A stretch of 64,000 bases of DNA from Sesamum alatum (GCA_034509735.1 JACGWO010000005.1:23492383-23556382); one strand, 5' to 3'. Shown: positions 46,826 through 59,054, counted from the stretch's first letter. Translations and numbers: made by a program. The notes: a model not told the origin generated them from the letters alone.

Positions 46826-47047
46826 CATACGATCAGCTCACTCCAAAGTAAATAATCAGGAGAGTCCTCACTAGGTTTTTCATACTTTCCATCAATAAAT
46901 CTTAATTTCATCTTAGCTTTTAGGGCTATTTTCACCAATCTACTCCATGTTAGATAATTTTGAGCATTCAATGGCATGGACACAAGGACTATACCTAGAT
47001 GATAAGATGTTTGTAGATGTAAACTGTCTTTCAACCTGAGATCTTTG

Positions 47048-47330
47048 TAGGGGTGTGCACAGTTCGGTAAACCCGCCAAACTAAACTAGTATCAGAAATT
47101 TTATACGTATTAAATACCGAATCGAAAATTGGTTGGTATTCGGTAATAAATTTTGGAAAAAAATTGGTATTTGGTGTTGGTGTACCATAGCGTACCGAAT
47201 ATTTATTTTTTTAAATATATAATATACATAATAAATAAAATCTACATATGAGTATTAAATAGTATTTTATTTAATGAAAGCTTAATTAATATAACTAATT
47301 AACTATAATTAATAAGTATTAATTTATTGC
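47048..47330. mobile_element. Truncated copy of the hAT-like MITE, at the same gag position in copia B
   Basis: Starts TAGGGGTGTGCACAGTTCGG and follows the 41.68 kb copy through GGTATTCGGTAATAAATTTT and TTTGGTGTTGGTGTACCATA. It is lost before the right terminal repeat. The flanking gag sequence on the 46.8 kb side is the same in both copies. Confidence 0.75.
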
Positions 47331-48540
47331 TCATGGTCGCTACATGCGGCGACGTGCCTAACGGTCGTCATTATGTCTATGTTCAAACTCTTCACTTTCT
47401 GCATCAATAGACCCTTTAGGCAGGGAAGTGCGAGGAAGTTCGTTAAGCACATCGGTTTTATTTTCGTAATCCAAAATAATTTTGAGATTTCGGAGCTAAT
47501 TGGAATAGTTTGTTCCGATAAGACGATTATTCTCAAGTATAACGGAATACATCAAAATAAGAGAAAGGCGAAAATTAGCATTCATTCTTAATGTTAACTA
47601 CAAAATTTATGACTTGGTCTTTTTGTCACAAATTACTCCCACTATTTCTTCAAAATTCCACCAACTCCCAAGTGGTGTTTCGGGAAATAGTTTTATAGTT
47701 TGCTTGCCGACAAAATAATTTCCATACCCACTTTTACGATTCACATGAAAATTATTTTATGGGAGATAACTCTAAAGCATTCTCAACTCCATGAGATCCC
47801 CAAGTATTTTGCTTCGCTTTTTCACGCAATTTCGAGGATTCCAAGTGAATTGCGTTATTACGCATTAGATCCAACCCATTAATCAAAAGATCATCTTACA
47901 TGTCACCCCCCATGACTCGTGAGATAGGGTAACACTAAAAAGATATACTTATTTCCCAATGATAGAACAACTTTCTACTTCTCTCAAAAAGTGCCACGGC
48001 TCGTGAGACCACGATTTGGAAGGTGGTAGCATCGCATAGTAAATCGCTATAGATGGAAAGCTTGGATTATCAAACACTTTTGGTTTAATCCTTTACGAGT
48101 CTAATATTTAAACTTGGACTCCCCAAGTGAGAGTTTGTGTTTTTCATGACTTTCAAGATCTCGTCACAATATTCATTACGTATTTTGCATGTTTGTTTTT
48201 CATATATCATATATACTAGCAAGTAAAGCATAATAAGCATCACATGCAAATAAAACCTAGCACACTCTTGTGGATGATCATGAGCCCGTCCTATGCAATC
48301 CACTGAGCCCGTGGTGGATCATTGGTCAATCTAAGTGTTTCTATTGATAATAGTTCTATACTATTACAAAAATTATATCCCATACAATTTTGGGCCTTGG
48401 TCTCCTTCAATTGGACTCCTACCAATGGTCTCCATCTCCATGGTTTCTCCACCAATTTACATTTTACGATAAAATGAAATCCTCACTCCTAATCTACTCT
48501 CATTACAACTTAAAATTCAACTATCAACAAAAACACCAAG

Positions 48541-48595
48541 TGGTGTAGTGGTGGACTCCTTCCTTCACTGCGCACACCTGTGTTCGAAACCTAGC
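48541..48595 (+). promoter_or_regulatory. tRNA-like internal Pol III promoter motif (SINE- or tRNA-derived)
   Basis: TGGTGTAGTGG (48541-48551) fits the A box TRGYNNANNNG, and GTGTTCGAAACC (48580-48591) fits the B box GGTTCGANNCC except one base. Spacing is about 30 bp, as in tRNA genes and SINE heads. The cloverleaf is not complete, so I do not call a tRNA. Confidence 0.4.
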
Positions 48596-48892
48596 AAATA
48601 TTTTGATGTTGACGCGCGCCGGCCGCACACGCCTAGGATTGTCCCGCTAGCACGACCGTGCGGACGACGTCAACGGGCATACCATTCTTTTATTGTTTTG
48701 TCAAATTTTTTACAAAATACTAAACATAAAATATGATTTAACATTTAAATCATGCCCACAATTTAAAACTCAACAACCACATGATTCTAACATATAAAAT
48801 AAATATGGAACAATAATAACAAACATGCTATTTAAAGTACAAGTAAAACACATAAATGCACATAAATCAACTGGCCAAGTGCACTAACCGGA

Positions 48893-48903
48893 CTTTGATA
48901 CCA
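48893..48903 (-). other. Primer-binding site of the LARD-like element
   Basis: The minus strand reads TGGTATCAAAG two bases inside the LTR end ATTCCTTCA, similar to the initiator-Met tRNA primer site used by many plant LTR elements. Confidence 0.6.
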
Positions 48904-48905
48904 CT

Positions 48906-50874
48906 TGAAGGAATCGGTACAAGCCCGAGACGTTATGAAAGCAACAGAAGCGGTGAATAAAATAATAAATGGGATCATATACCATGTCAACGCTATTCGT
49001 GCACTTGCACACCAACTAGTCGATATAAGTCAATGGGTAAATACCTCTTTGAGAGAAGTGGAGTGTCATAGCTTCAATAGCTCTCCTCTAATAATGGTTT
49101 ATTGCGTTGTTCACAAAAGAGCGAAGTTATGCTCTCTCTAGCAAGTCCACACAAACAACCAACTTGTGTCTCTTTGAGCCTTGCTAGAAACTCAAGAGAA
49201 TGAAGCTACAACAAAACTTCTATTAAATAGAAAGTGTTCTAAGTTTCTTAAGAAAACCTTGAATGAATTTCAAACTCTTAAAAAAAGGATGAAAATATAA
49301 AACTTTTGAGGAAGAAGAGAGATATACATGAGAAAAATGAAGCAATATATATATATATATATATATATATCAATATGTTTCCACCAAAGCTCCAACACCC
49401 TCTATATATAGAGGTGGTGGTTCATTCAAGTCAATGTAGGTGAGCTCTACTCATGAGGATGCAAACCCCTAGTCAAGGGCCTTTAATGCATGGTAGGTCC
49501 TTGTGGTCTCTTGAAGCTTGACCACAATTGGAATTAAACACACTTTGACTTTAGATTGGTAATTAATTGATTCAATTAATTAATTTAAATCCACATCAAA
49601 TCATTTATTTAATTCTTAGACCTTAGATTAATTAATTCCAAAACTCAAATACTTAATTAATTTAGCTAATAATTAATTCAATTAATTAATCCCAAAATCT
49701 AAAATATTTAATTAATCCAATTAATTAACAATCAATTGAATAATTCAATTATTCAACTGATTAATTTAAAATCCTTTAAATTAATCTTCTCTCTCTTTGG
49801 AATTATTCAATAATTAATTCCAACTCAAAATTAATTCTCCATAATATCGTTAGTGTTTTGTGTGTGACCCTTATAGGCCAACCTTCAGCTAGACTTGGGC
49901 TTTGTATCACGTATACAATGTACTCCGGAAACTAACTTGCTATAGATTAATTAAATTATATTTAATTAATCACTCTCGATTAACTCATTAATCCAAGAGT
50001 ACCCATTACCATGGGTGGCCGTCTAGAAACTGTTCATGGCACTAGAGAATAGGTGAAATTGGTGTGAACCTTTAACTACACGTACCGTATAGATACGATC
50101 CTTCCATCAAGCTATCTCCTGATCAAAGTCTAGGATACAGAATTCTAAAGCGGTTCTATAATTCACTTCGATAACTATGTATCCACTCTTAACTATGTTT
50201 CCCATTTGATTAACAGTTGTGGCTATAAACTCTAGAGATGAACACAATCCCAAGATCGCCATCATCTCATGATGGGCGATGTATTCCTTCTTGAAATGCA
50301 CCAACCTCCATGTATGTTCTGGCTACACTAGTGCAGGGCTTTTGGCAACCACATAATAATGCAGTTATATCAGCCAGGTTCAAGATACAGCCGCCCCGTA
50401 TACAAAGCTACTATGGCTCCTCAAGTCGAAGGACTAACTACCGACCTATCATAACTAAGGAGTTCCAATCATATCGATCACGCCACACGGGCTTCCATAT
50501 GAAAACTCCTTCAAGTCAATTGAGTGAACTTGACAACCCACTTGTCAAGTACCCACTAAAGTGCATAGACATCATATGTCTGTCGCGATGAAACTCGACA
50601 CTCATCACATGAATGCATCACTTAGTGCAAGTCTCTACAAAACTCCTCAATGCCCATTCTTGAGGGTCCTTAACTTGGAATGTTTTAGACCAAACCTCAG
50701 AAGTTAGTTTCATAGAAGCCATCAAATGCGCGACCCAACTTCATTGGTTTAACTGGTATGTCCGTGAAATACAGTAATAGCATATAATATATCACGACAA
50801 AGATGGCCAAAGAATAAATTATATTCATGATATTTGACATTACATCGAATAAGATTTACTAATAGTATATTACA
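48906..50874 (-). repeat. LTR (about 1.97 kb) of a LARD-like element
   Basis: In element orientation it starts TGTAATATAC and ends ATTCCTTCA. It contains a TATA-like box CTCTATATATAGAGG near 49408 and many AATTAATT runs. No second LTR is present, so only one end survives here. Its right end cuts into the copia RT at 50.9 kb. Related to the split LTR at 12.9-19.1 kb. Confidence 0.65.
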
Positions 50875-50916
50875 AAACAACCAACTAATTGGCTTTCTGG
50901 TCACCTACACTAACCA

Positions 50917-52080
50917 ATGAGAGTGTTCCTTGCTGTTACTATTTCACATCAGTGGCCGATTCATCAGTTGAACATAAATAACACTTTCTTTCATGGCTAT
51001 CTTCAAGAAGAAATTTATATAGTGCCTCCACAGGGTTATAAGATTGCTCCAGGGAAAGTATGTAGACTGCTCAGGTCTTTGTATGGTCTGAAACAGGCTT
51101 CGAGGAAGTGGAATAAAGAGTTTACCTCAAAGCTTCTTGCGTACGGCTTTACCCGATCAAGCCACGATCACTATCTTTTCATTCAGAATTCTGATCAAGG
51201 CTTGATTGCCCTTCTGATATATTTTGACGATGTCTTAATTTACTGCCTTAACTGGGGAACTTATCCATGGTGGGAAGAGATACATGGACAATTTGTTCAC
51301 TATTAAGGATCTTGATCTTGCACGGTATTTTCTTTGGGCTTCAAATTGCCCGATCTCCCCACTGGAACCTCTGTCATGCAGATGAAGTATATCCAAAACA
51401 TCATTTTGGATACAGGACTTACACAAGCTAAGGCAGTTACCACACCACTTCCCCAAGGTCTAAAATTGGATTCTAATGTTGGTCTTATTCTTGCTGATCT
51501 AGAGCAGTATCATGGACTCATTGGCAGATTTCTCTATTTGTGGTTCACAAGACAGGACATATCACATGTTGTCCATTGAGTCAATATTTGCAACATCTTT
51601 GTGAGGGTCATTAGAGGGTTGCTTTGCATGTGGTACGTTATCTTAAAGTTCTTCTTCATAGACGCCTCTTTTTGGCTTCTACATCATTGAGATTGCTTGC
51701 CTATTGTGATGTCGATTGGGCGACATGTGTTGATTCCCTACGTTCTACCACGACTACTGTGTTTTTTAGGGGGTGCCTTGGTCTCATGGAAACTAAAAAG
51801 CAAGCTACCGTGTCTCGATCTTTCATTGTGGCTGAATACTGTAGCATGGCAGCTACTGTTTGTGAATTGAAATGGATTTCCTTTCTTCTTCATGAACTTC
51901 ATGTCCAGTTGGTCTTCCTATTCCCATGCACTGTGACAATCAGGCTGCATTGCACATCATGGCTAACCCTGTGTTTCACGAACGTACGAAGCACTTGGAC
52001 ATTGATTGTAACCTTGTCTGCGAACATTTCAAATCTGGTTCTATTGATCCTTCCTTTGTTGCAAGGATCAATTGGCTGAT
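50917..52080 (+). pseudogene. Copia C RT and RNase H remnant
   Basis: RT at 50917-51236: INNTFFHGYLQEEIYIVPPQ, LYGLKQASRKWNKEF, and the catalytic YFDD (variant of YVDD). A frameshift near 51240 follows. RT end at 51334-51579 with ARSPTGTS-like sequence and RFLYLWFTRQDISHVVH. RNase H at 51630-52080 in alternating frames, reading VSWKLKSKL, then [12 protein letters not shown] and [12 protein letters not shown]. At least three frameshifts, so non-functional. Confidence 0.9.
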
Positions 52081-52150
52081 CTATTCACTTCCATCTTTGT
52101 TACATTGTTGTCCAAGTTGGGTTTGTATTTGGGAGACCCTAGTCCAACTT

Positions 52151-52511
52151 GTGGAGGGGGTGTTGAGAATGCAGCAACCATTGAACACATGCATATGGAT
52201 ACAGGCTAACCGTTTGGTGCTGGAGATTGGATGGTTGTGCATTAAGTCATGTTTTTCCTATTGCGCTTTATTAATGAAAGTGTGCATTGTACATAGTTAG
52301 TCCACATGATGGTTAGTTAGCCTAGTGAACGCCAGATTGGTCGAATAGTTAGTTGAGGTGATTAGTAGATATTCGAAATAAGGCGGGAAATTTGTGTATT
52401 TAAGGGGGTTTGTACAGTTGGCTCTACACAATTAATGAATATAGAAATTTTACTCCAAAATTCCATGGCTTTTCCTATGAAAATTTCAGCTTTGCTCTCT
52501 GAAATCCAACA
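52151..52511 (+). repeat. Polypurine tract and 3' LTR of copia C
   Basis: GTGGAGGGGG at 52151-52160 abuts an LTR starting TGTTGAGAATGC (52161) and ending ATCCAACA (52511), 351 bp. A TATA-like GTATTTAAGG lies at about 52397. The LTR termini TGTTG and CAACA are inverted repeats. Confidence 0.8.
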
Positions 52512-52850
52512 AGAAAAATCAAACACGTCCAACACAATGGTGGTCGAAATGTATGCATGTAAAGAGGTAAGTAGAATGGCGGTCAGACATCATTAGCAAG
52601 TTGTTGAGGTCGAAGGGGACTGTATACCAATCATCGAAAAGTTGAACAGGAAGATAGTGTGAGGTTGGGGTCACTTCCCATGGCATCAGAAGACTAGTTG
52701 CGAGTCTCCCGCGCGTAATCTAAGTGTAGGGAACTCGGCGTTGCTAGGTGTGCTTTTCACAATGTCCGAGTCTTTTTTCGTTTGTTGATCTCCCAGAACG
52801 TTTTAAGCAGATTACACAGGATGAGGCGCCCTAAAAATACTATACTCTAT
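52512..52850. other. Sequence without recognised features
   Basis: About 340 bp of mixed composition, richer in GC than most of the window. No ORF of note, repeat partner or terminal motif is seen; it may be host single-copy sequence. Confidence 0.4.
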
Positions 52851-53553
52851 GGCCTTATTTGTTTGCCCAGAATGGAATATGATACCCATTATAAAATTGC
52901 ACAAAATTTGATTGCTAGGAATCTTAATCCATAGCAGATTTTTGGATACAACAAAGTATTTAATAAAGAATCAATCAAAATCCTTAAAAAATATCTGGTG
53001 TGCTACATATGAAAAACGAATGGAATATATATATATATATAGATAGATAGATAAATTTAATAATGTCCAAAAATAGTTTATTGACATATTTCCCAGGAGA
53101 ATGGAAAACACATCCCATCATAATATCAAGGTTTTAGATTCTTAAAATTTTTATGCGAGTTAAATGCAATTTGCCCCCCTGTGTTAATCAAAAAGAGCAA
53201 TTACCCCCCCTGTAAAAAAGTAATTAGCAATTTACCCTCTTGTGTTATTTAAAATGCAGCAAACAACCCCCTCACAGGGGGTTTTTTGCTCCGTTTTTAG
53301 GGGATTTTTTGCTCTATTTTTTAAAATACAGGGAATAAATTGCTATTTATTTTTTTACAGGGATTTTTTTTTGCATATTTTGCATATCAGAATGGGGGTA
53401 ATTGCATTTTTCCCATTTTTATGCATATTCCCAGTTTTTTTTTTTAATTTTGTTTCCTTTTACCTTTTTTAGAACTATCTAACCAAATAAAAATATATGA
53501 TACCTAAGAATTAAACTCCCAAAAAAATGTTATTCCCAAACTAACAAACAGGC
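52851..53553. mobile_element. MITE with inverted ends, carrying a nested foldback element
   Basis: The left end GGCCTTATTTGTTTGCCCAG and the reverse complement of the right end, GCCTGTTTGTTAGTTTGGG, form about 25-bp imperfect inverted repeats, with GGAATA or GGGAATA following in both. Without the foldback at 53161-53415 the element is about 450 bp. Superfamily uncertain (hAT or PIF/Harbinger). Confidence 0.55.
53161..53415. mobile_element. Foldback/long-TIR element
   Basis: The two halves are inverted copies about 125 bp long: left ATGCAATTTGCCCCCCTGTG, GAGCAATTACC and AGCAATTTACCCTCTTGTG; right, reverse complemented, ATGCAATTACCCCCATTC and AGCAATTTATTCCCTGTA. The centre reads CCCCCTCACAGGGGG. 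It resembles the arms of the element at 9.67-10.50 kb. Confidence 0.65.
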
Positions 53554-53734
53554 TTTATTCAATAATGCAATGCTATCTCGTTTTCTCAATATATATATAT
53601 ATATATATATATATAATAAAATAAAATATCCTCAAATATATTTATTCTTACACAGAATTACCATCTCTTCAAAATTTTCCACCAATTATCAGTTTTGAGC
53701 TTAAATGCTAACCAAATTCCTAATGTTAGAACTA

Positions 53735-53806
53735 GGGAAAATTGTAAGAGAACAGTACTCTTATACAAGGGAGAAAATTGTAAGAGAACAGTACTCTTAT
53801 ACAAGG
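53735..53806 (+). repeat. 36-bp perfect tandem duplication
   Basis: The unit running from GGGAAAATTG to ACTCTTATACAA is present twice in succession with almost no differences, so it is recent. Confidence 0.85.
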
Positions 53807-54774
53807 GAGCAACGTGACCCCTTAACTAAGAATAGGTGAAAGAAAAGTCCATATCAAATATTTCTTTTATTTTTTGATAACAGGATATCAATTATCTATA
53901 TCTATATCTATCTATCTATCTATCTATATCTATGTATATTATAAATGTGTGAATAGTTTGCCATGTTTTTTGTCTCTTCCTTTTCTTGTGATTCCAATTA
54001 TATCCTTTTCATATAATAATAGATTATAAAGTTATATGTACAAATAAGTAATTTTGAAAGAACTCCTAATCATACTAGAAATCTACAAATAAAAAGATAG
54101 TCCTATATATATCATAACTAAAATCCTAATTATACTTGAAGTCCAATTAATTATATGTGCATATACCTATATAAATACATGCTAGGCTATTGTTAAAACT
54201 CAATTATCAATTATTGTCAAAGCAAAAAATTCAAAAGAACACCAACTATTTTGATTCTCAATTTTGATATATCAAATTTGGGGTTTTATTCTACTTCGCT
54301 ATTGCCGCTAACTCTTCTTCAGATTTGTGAATTTCTTTTCTTTTGTTTTTTATTTTTTTCGGACGCCACTTGCTCCTTGATCATAAAATCATCATTATTT
54401 TCAATAGTTTGGGCTAATACAAGTTTTATTATCTAATTTACAATAATTATGTCATGAAACTTTTTGTAAATATAAATAAAAATATAATATAAATGTAAAT
54501 ACCGAGATGTATAATTTCTTGATTTATTTGAGTTGTAAATCAATAAATATAAATGTAAAATACACTATAGAACATATTTGATTCCTATAAGTTTCTATTA
54601 TATTTTATATTGAAATTTATATAATTTATAACACCCCAATTTGGACAAAAATATTCTTGCTTATCTATTCTTGTGTTATCAATATTGCCTTCAATTTTTA
54701 AATTATATAAAATTATTTTATTCATACCATTTATTAGAGTTTCTTCTTGTGCAATATAGGATAAGTTTGTTAAG

Positions 54775-57700
54775 ATGGTGATGCATCAAACAAATATTGC
54801 TTTGAATTCTAATTCAGGTAAGGGCAATATAATATTGATTGTTTGGATTTAATTCTATAAAATTTGTGTAATATTGATGACTAATTTTAGCTATTTAAAT
54901 TTATATATGATACTTTATCCAAAATTTGATTTTTTTATATTTAAAATATGCAGATATATCAAGACAGAGAAAATTGGATACCATGAAACGAAAATATGCT
55001 AACCTATCTACAAAAGAGAGGCAAGAATACATTGAAAAAGTCAAGGAGCGTAGGAAAGCTAAGAATAACATGAAGCCAATAACTGAAAGAAACACCAATC
55101 AATACCAAAACTTGAACGAAGAAGAAAAACGTAAGTATATTCAATGTGTTAGTGAAGCTCGTAAGCGAAGGAAGATTGCTTCGTCCTCCTCAAGTGATGT
55201 CTTAAATACAAAGGAGTCAATTTCTTCAGATTATAACAAGCAAAATTTGGTTACTTGGATCCTCGGAGCTCAGATGTGTCCACAAGACTCAAACGGTGAG
55301 CACATTAATCTTTTTTTGAAGAACAAAAGATCAATTGAAAGTATAATTTTAATTAATCTTTTCGTTGGACTAATTAAGTTCTAATTCATATATTCCTATT
55401 TTATTTGCAGGTATAACATCATATGATACGATATGCTCAAAGATGCATGAATTGAAAAAAAAGTATCCAATTGCATTCATTGTGGTGCGGTAAAATTTGA
55501 ATACGAACCACCAACCTTTTGTTGTCATAATGGAAGAATCAAACTTGCACCAATTGAAGTTCCAGATGAATTATATGAATTATTTACTTGTCAATAAGAA
55601 GAAGCCATTGAATTTCGAAAGAATATTCGTCTATTCAACTGCATATTCTCTTTTACATTATTTGGTGTGAAATTAGATAAAGAACTTGCATCTTAAAGGC
55701 GAGGAATTTATACTTTTTGAGCACAGGGAATGGTTTACCATGACCTTCCTGGGTTAACACCTGACGAAAGTGGTCCTGGTTATTTTTCAATTATATTTTG
55801 TTGAAACTGCAAATGAGGTTGAGAATAGAATGAAAATACTAGAGAATTCAGCTTTATCAGAAGGTACTGTGAAGAGACTCATGAGAGTTCTTGAGGTAAA
55901 TCCATATGCAAAAACCTTTAGAAGATTAAAAGATTATCCGATAATGGATGATGTTCAGCTTCATATCTCAAAAGATGTGAAATTAGATAACGAGTCTATA
56001 ACTCTCCAACAGCTGATCAAGTTGCAGCTATATGGGTGGAAGGAAATAATGCTAACATTCCTTTTGAACGAGACATTGTGGTCCATTCTCATTCAGGTCG
56101 TAGACACATAATAAAACATTATTATGGATGTTATGACCCATTGCAATACCCAATACTTTTTCCAAGGGTTGAGACAGGATGGCATCAAAATATTAGAAAA
56201 TTTGAGACTAAGAAATTTAGTACTCAAAACACTACAACCAATGAAAGTAATGCCAGACAACAAAAAGGTATATTTTCATATTTATTTTAATATATATATA
56301 TATTTTTTATTTTTTATTAATTGAGTGATAAATATAGAAATTAATCAGTATAATCTCTTTATCATTTTTTTCAGATAACGATATACATTATACTATTGAT
56401 TCTATTCCACCTAGCCATTCTCAAGGAGAAGTAGAAATTTTACAAGAAAAAGGTATGCACTACTACTTTTACTCAATAATTATTTTTGAAAAAGAAAATA
56501 TCTATTATATAAGAAAAATATTTATTATAATTTCTTTTTTAGATATTACAACCCGAAAGATGCTACGATATTCGATAGGAGTGCATGTGATACTACTCAA
56601 AATTGGGTTGTACCTTCTGTACAGTGTTGTAGGATTCGAGAATATTTAATTATACAATCTGAAATAATTAACGTGGTGATCCAATTTTAATACTTCGAAG
56701 GAGGTTTCTGCGAAAGATTAATCCTTAAAGAAGAGCAAAACACTATAGATTTTATATCATCATTGTTTCTACGTACACTTAATATCCAATCTCACCCACA
56801 AATATTTAGAGCCTTATAATATAATTATATTTATTGTTTATAATTTTTTAAACATCTTTCAGTTTTTAATTATTCTTTTATGTTTCAGGCCACTCAAGAC
56901 TTTCTTCTACTGAGAATATTTTATCACAAGAGCAAGAAAGTAAGTAATAAAATAAACCCTCTTATTCTATTCTTTATATATAGATATACTTGTGATGTTT
57001 CTAATATACTTATATTAAAAGTATTAAATATTTCTTCATTTTTCATTTTTTTAAATTTAATAATATTTCAGTAAATAATCAAAATATTGCTATTAAGATA
57101 AGATGATTTTATAAGAAAATTCTAGACACAATTAGCATCAGGTTGCGTACTAGCCCGTGTACATCCAACTGCATTCAACATATCACTAATTTAATGAATT
57201 AGTAAATTAAATTTAATGACGTAGACTTGGAGGAAAAATAGTTTATTCGGTTGAACTTTCTTGATCTTGTATTTGCTTTTGCGAAAAAAAATGTCCATAT
57301 TTCCTATAATTATATTTAGTATTATATAGTTTATAATCATGTTTCAATTTTTAATTAATAATATTTTTTTATATATTTCAGGCCATTCAAGACTTTCTAT
57401 TGATGAGAATATTTTATCACAAGAGCGAGAAAGTAAGTAAAGGTTAATTTTATTTTTCCTTTTCGTACACATCACTTTATATGGATTATAAATCTCCCGA
57501 CTCATGTTTAAAAATATATAATTATATCATTGAATTATTGTAATTGTATATTCTCCAAACTCAATAATTATTATTATTTTTCTTGAGGAAGAAACTAAAA
57601 AACTAGAATAAAGCAAGTCAACTTACTCAATAAAGGGTCCCTAAAGTCGTTTTATTAGTAGCTCCCAGAAGAGAAAGAGAAAAAGAGGAAAGAAAACAAA

Positions 57701-58990
57701 AACAGAAAGCAAATAGTTGGGTCAGTCGTTTAATTATACTTGCTTTTGCGGAAAAAATTCCATATTTCCTATAATTATATTTATTATTATATAATTTATA
57801 ATCATGTCTCATTTTTAAATTAATAATATATTTTTTTATATTTCAGGCCGCTCAAGACTTTCTATTGATGAGAATATTTTATCACAAGAGCAAGAAAGTA
57901 AATAATAAAATCAACCTACAGGCATTAAAAAATCTAATCACATACTTATGTTATTCTATATTTTTAAACTATCGCTCTATTTTTCTCAAATTTGTGATGT
58001 TTCAGTGAATAATCAAAATGTACAAACTGCTCCTACATTACCAATATTTTCTTCCTGCGTCATTTGTTGGGTGCCCGAGAGACATGCGGCGTAGACATCT
58101 TGATGCATTAGCATTAGTACAAAAATTTGGGAAACCGGATCTCTTTATTGCAATGATATGCAATCCAGAGTGGAAGGAGATACAAGAAAAATTATATGAT
58201 GGTCAACGTGCTCAAGATAGACCAGATTTGACCGCAAGAGTATTTCGAGCAAAATTGCAGGATTTGAAAGATCAATTGTTTAAGAAAGAAATATTTGGAA
58301 AGGTAGCTGCAAATGTCCATGTAATTGAATTTCAGAAAAGGGGACTACCACATGCTCATCCATTGATAATTTTGAAGTCTGAGTATAAAATTACAACCCC
58401 AGACCAGTTTGATAGGTTTGTCTGTGCTGAAATTCCTGATCAAGAAAAACATCCTGAGCTCTATGATTATGTTATAAAACATATGATGCGTGGTCCATGT
58501 GGAGATAAGAATTTGAATAACTCTTGTATGGTGGATGGAAAGTGCAAATACCATTACCCAAGACCATATTGTGAATGCACAATACAAGGTAAAGATGGTT
58601 ATCCTGTTTACAGAAGAAGGAAAGATGGACGTACAATTCAAGTTCGCAATGGAACACTCAACAATCAATGGGTCGTACCTTATAATCCATTTATTAAGAT
58701 ATAATTGTCATATCAATGTTGAGAATGTTCGGGAGTGAGTGCGGTGAAATATCTGTATAAATATGTTTATAAGGGACATGATAGATTGGCAATTCAGATC
58801 ACTGAAGAAAATTCAGTTAATGAAATTAAATAATTTCAAGATGCTAGATGGGTCTCTGCTCAAGAAGCAATGTGGAGAATCTATGAATTCAATTTGGATG
58901 AGATATATCCAGCAGTTGTCAACTTGTAGCTTCACCTTCCAAATCAACAATGTGTGACTTAATGGGCTAATCAAAATTTAGAGAACATTT
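54775..58990 (+). pseudogene. Helitron Rep (HUH endonuclease) gene remnant
   Basis: Exon 1 starts at ATG 54775 (MVMHQTN) with donor GTAAGG. Exon 2, from about 54954, encodes basic helical protein (STKERQEYIEKVKERRKAK). From 55410 follows a zinc-finger region (CIHCGAVKFEYEPPTFCC) and the Helitron N-domain (RLFNCIFSFTLFGVK, PGLTPDESGPGYFQLYFVE). Near 56036-56200: HSGRRHIIKHYYGCYDPLQY. The Rep core at 58066-58700 has CPRDMRRRHLDALALVQKFG and the HUH motif GLPHAHPLIIL (58343-58375), then KHMMRGPCG. After a frameshift near 58695 comes VKYLYKYVYKGHD with the catalytic tyrosines. Rep nicks DNA at the Helitron ends for rolling-circle transposition. At least four stops or frameshifts break it. Confidence 0.85.
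56888..57896 (+). repeat. Triplicated 51-nt symmetric exon of the Helitron gene
   Basis: Three copies of an exon-like block at 56889-56939, 57382-57432 and 57847-57897, each preceded by TTTCAG, followed by GTAAGT or GTAAAT, and 51 nt (17 codons) long. They read close to HSRLS.(T/D)ENILSQE(Q/R)E. The intervals are 493 and 465 bp, and the flanking intron sequence is repeated too. A weaker relative (PSHSQGEVEILQEK) lies at about 56410-56452. Confidence 0.75.
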
Positions 58991-59054
58991 TAAGATGGGA
59001 TCATGCCTCAAGAACAATGCTCAGAGAATATAGTTACAAGTATAACCATCATTG

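Larger units (their letters stand above)
42384..47047 (-). mobile_element. Ty1/copia element copy B (integrase to gag), interrupted
   Basis: Collinear with copy A from gag to the integrase C-terminus, where it stops (about 42384) and meets copy A's gag leader. Blocks: integrase C-terminus 42555-42384 (FPTNVSPHEDKFDKRAFKYV), integrase core 42924-42676 (ITIVDDFTKSTWTYLIQHKS), pre-integrase 43317-43120, protease about 43620-43440, knuckle about 44000-43800, gag 44217-43972 and, beyond the inserted element, 47079-46831 (LNAQNYLTWSRLVKIALKA). It is interrupted at 44445-46825 by a TR-GAG element. Confidence 0.85.
47331..48905 (-). other. Internal leader of a large non-coding LTR element (LARD-like)
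   Basis: Lies inside the LTR at 48906-50874 and carries no recognisable gag or pol. It contains a tRNA-like promoter motif at 48541-48591 and a GC-rich block GACGCGCGCCGGCCGC at 48610-48625. The left limit is set only by the truncated MITE. Open frames here are short and unlike known proteins. Confidence 0.4.
50885..52511 (+). mobile_element. Ty1/copia element C, 3' half with LTR
   Basis: Plus-strand copia remnant truncated at its 5' end by the neighbouring LTR. Contains RT, RNase H, polypurine tract and 3' LTR. Different family from copies A and B, since the residues around RT (HGYLQEEIYIVPPQGY) and the LTR differ. Confidence 0.88.

Noticed and set aside
58345..58668. 107-codon minus-strand frame
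   Set aside because: Antisense shadow of the Rep core exon, which carries the HUH motif.
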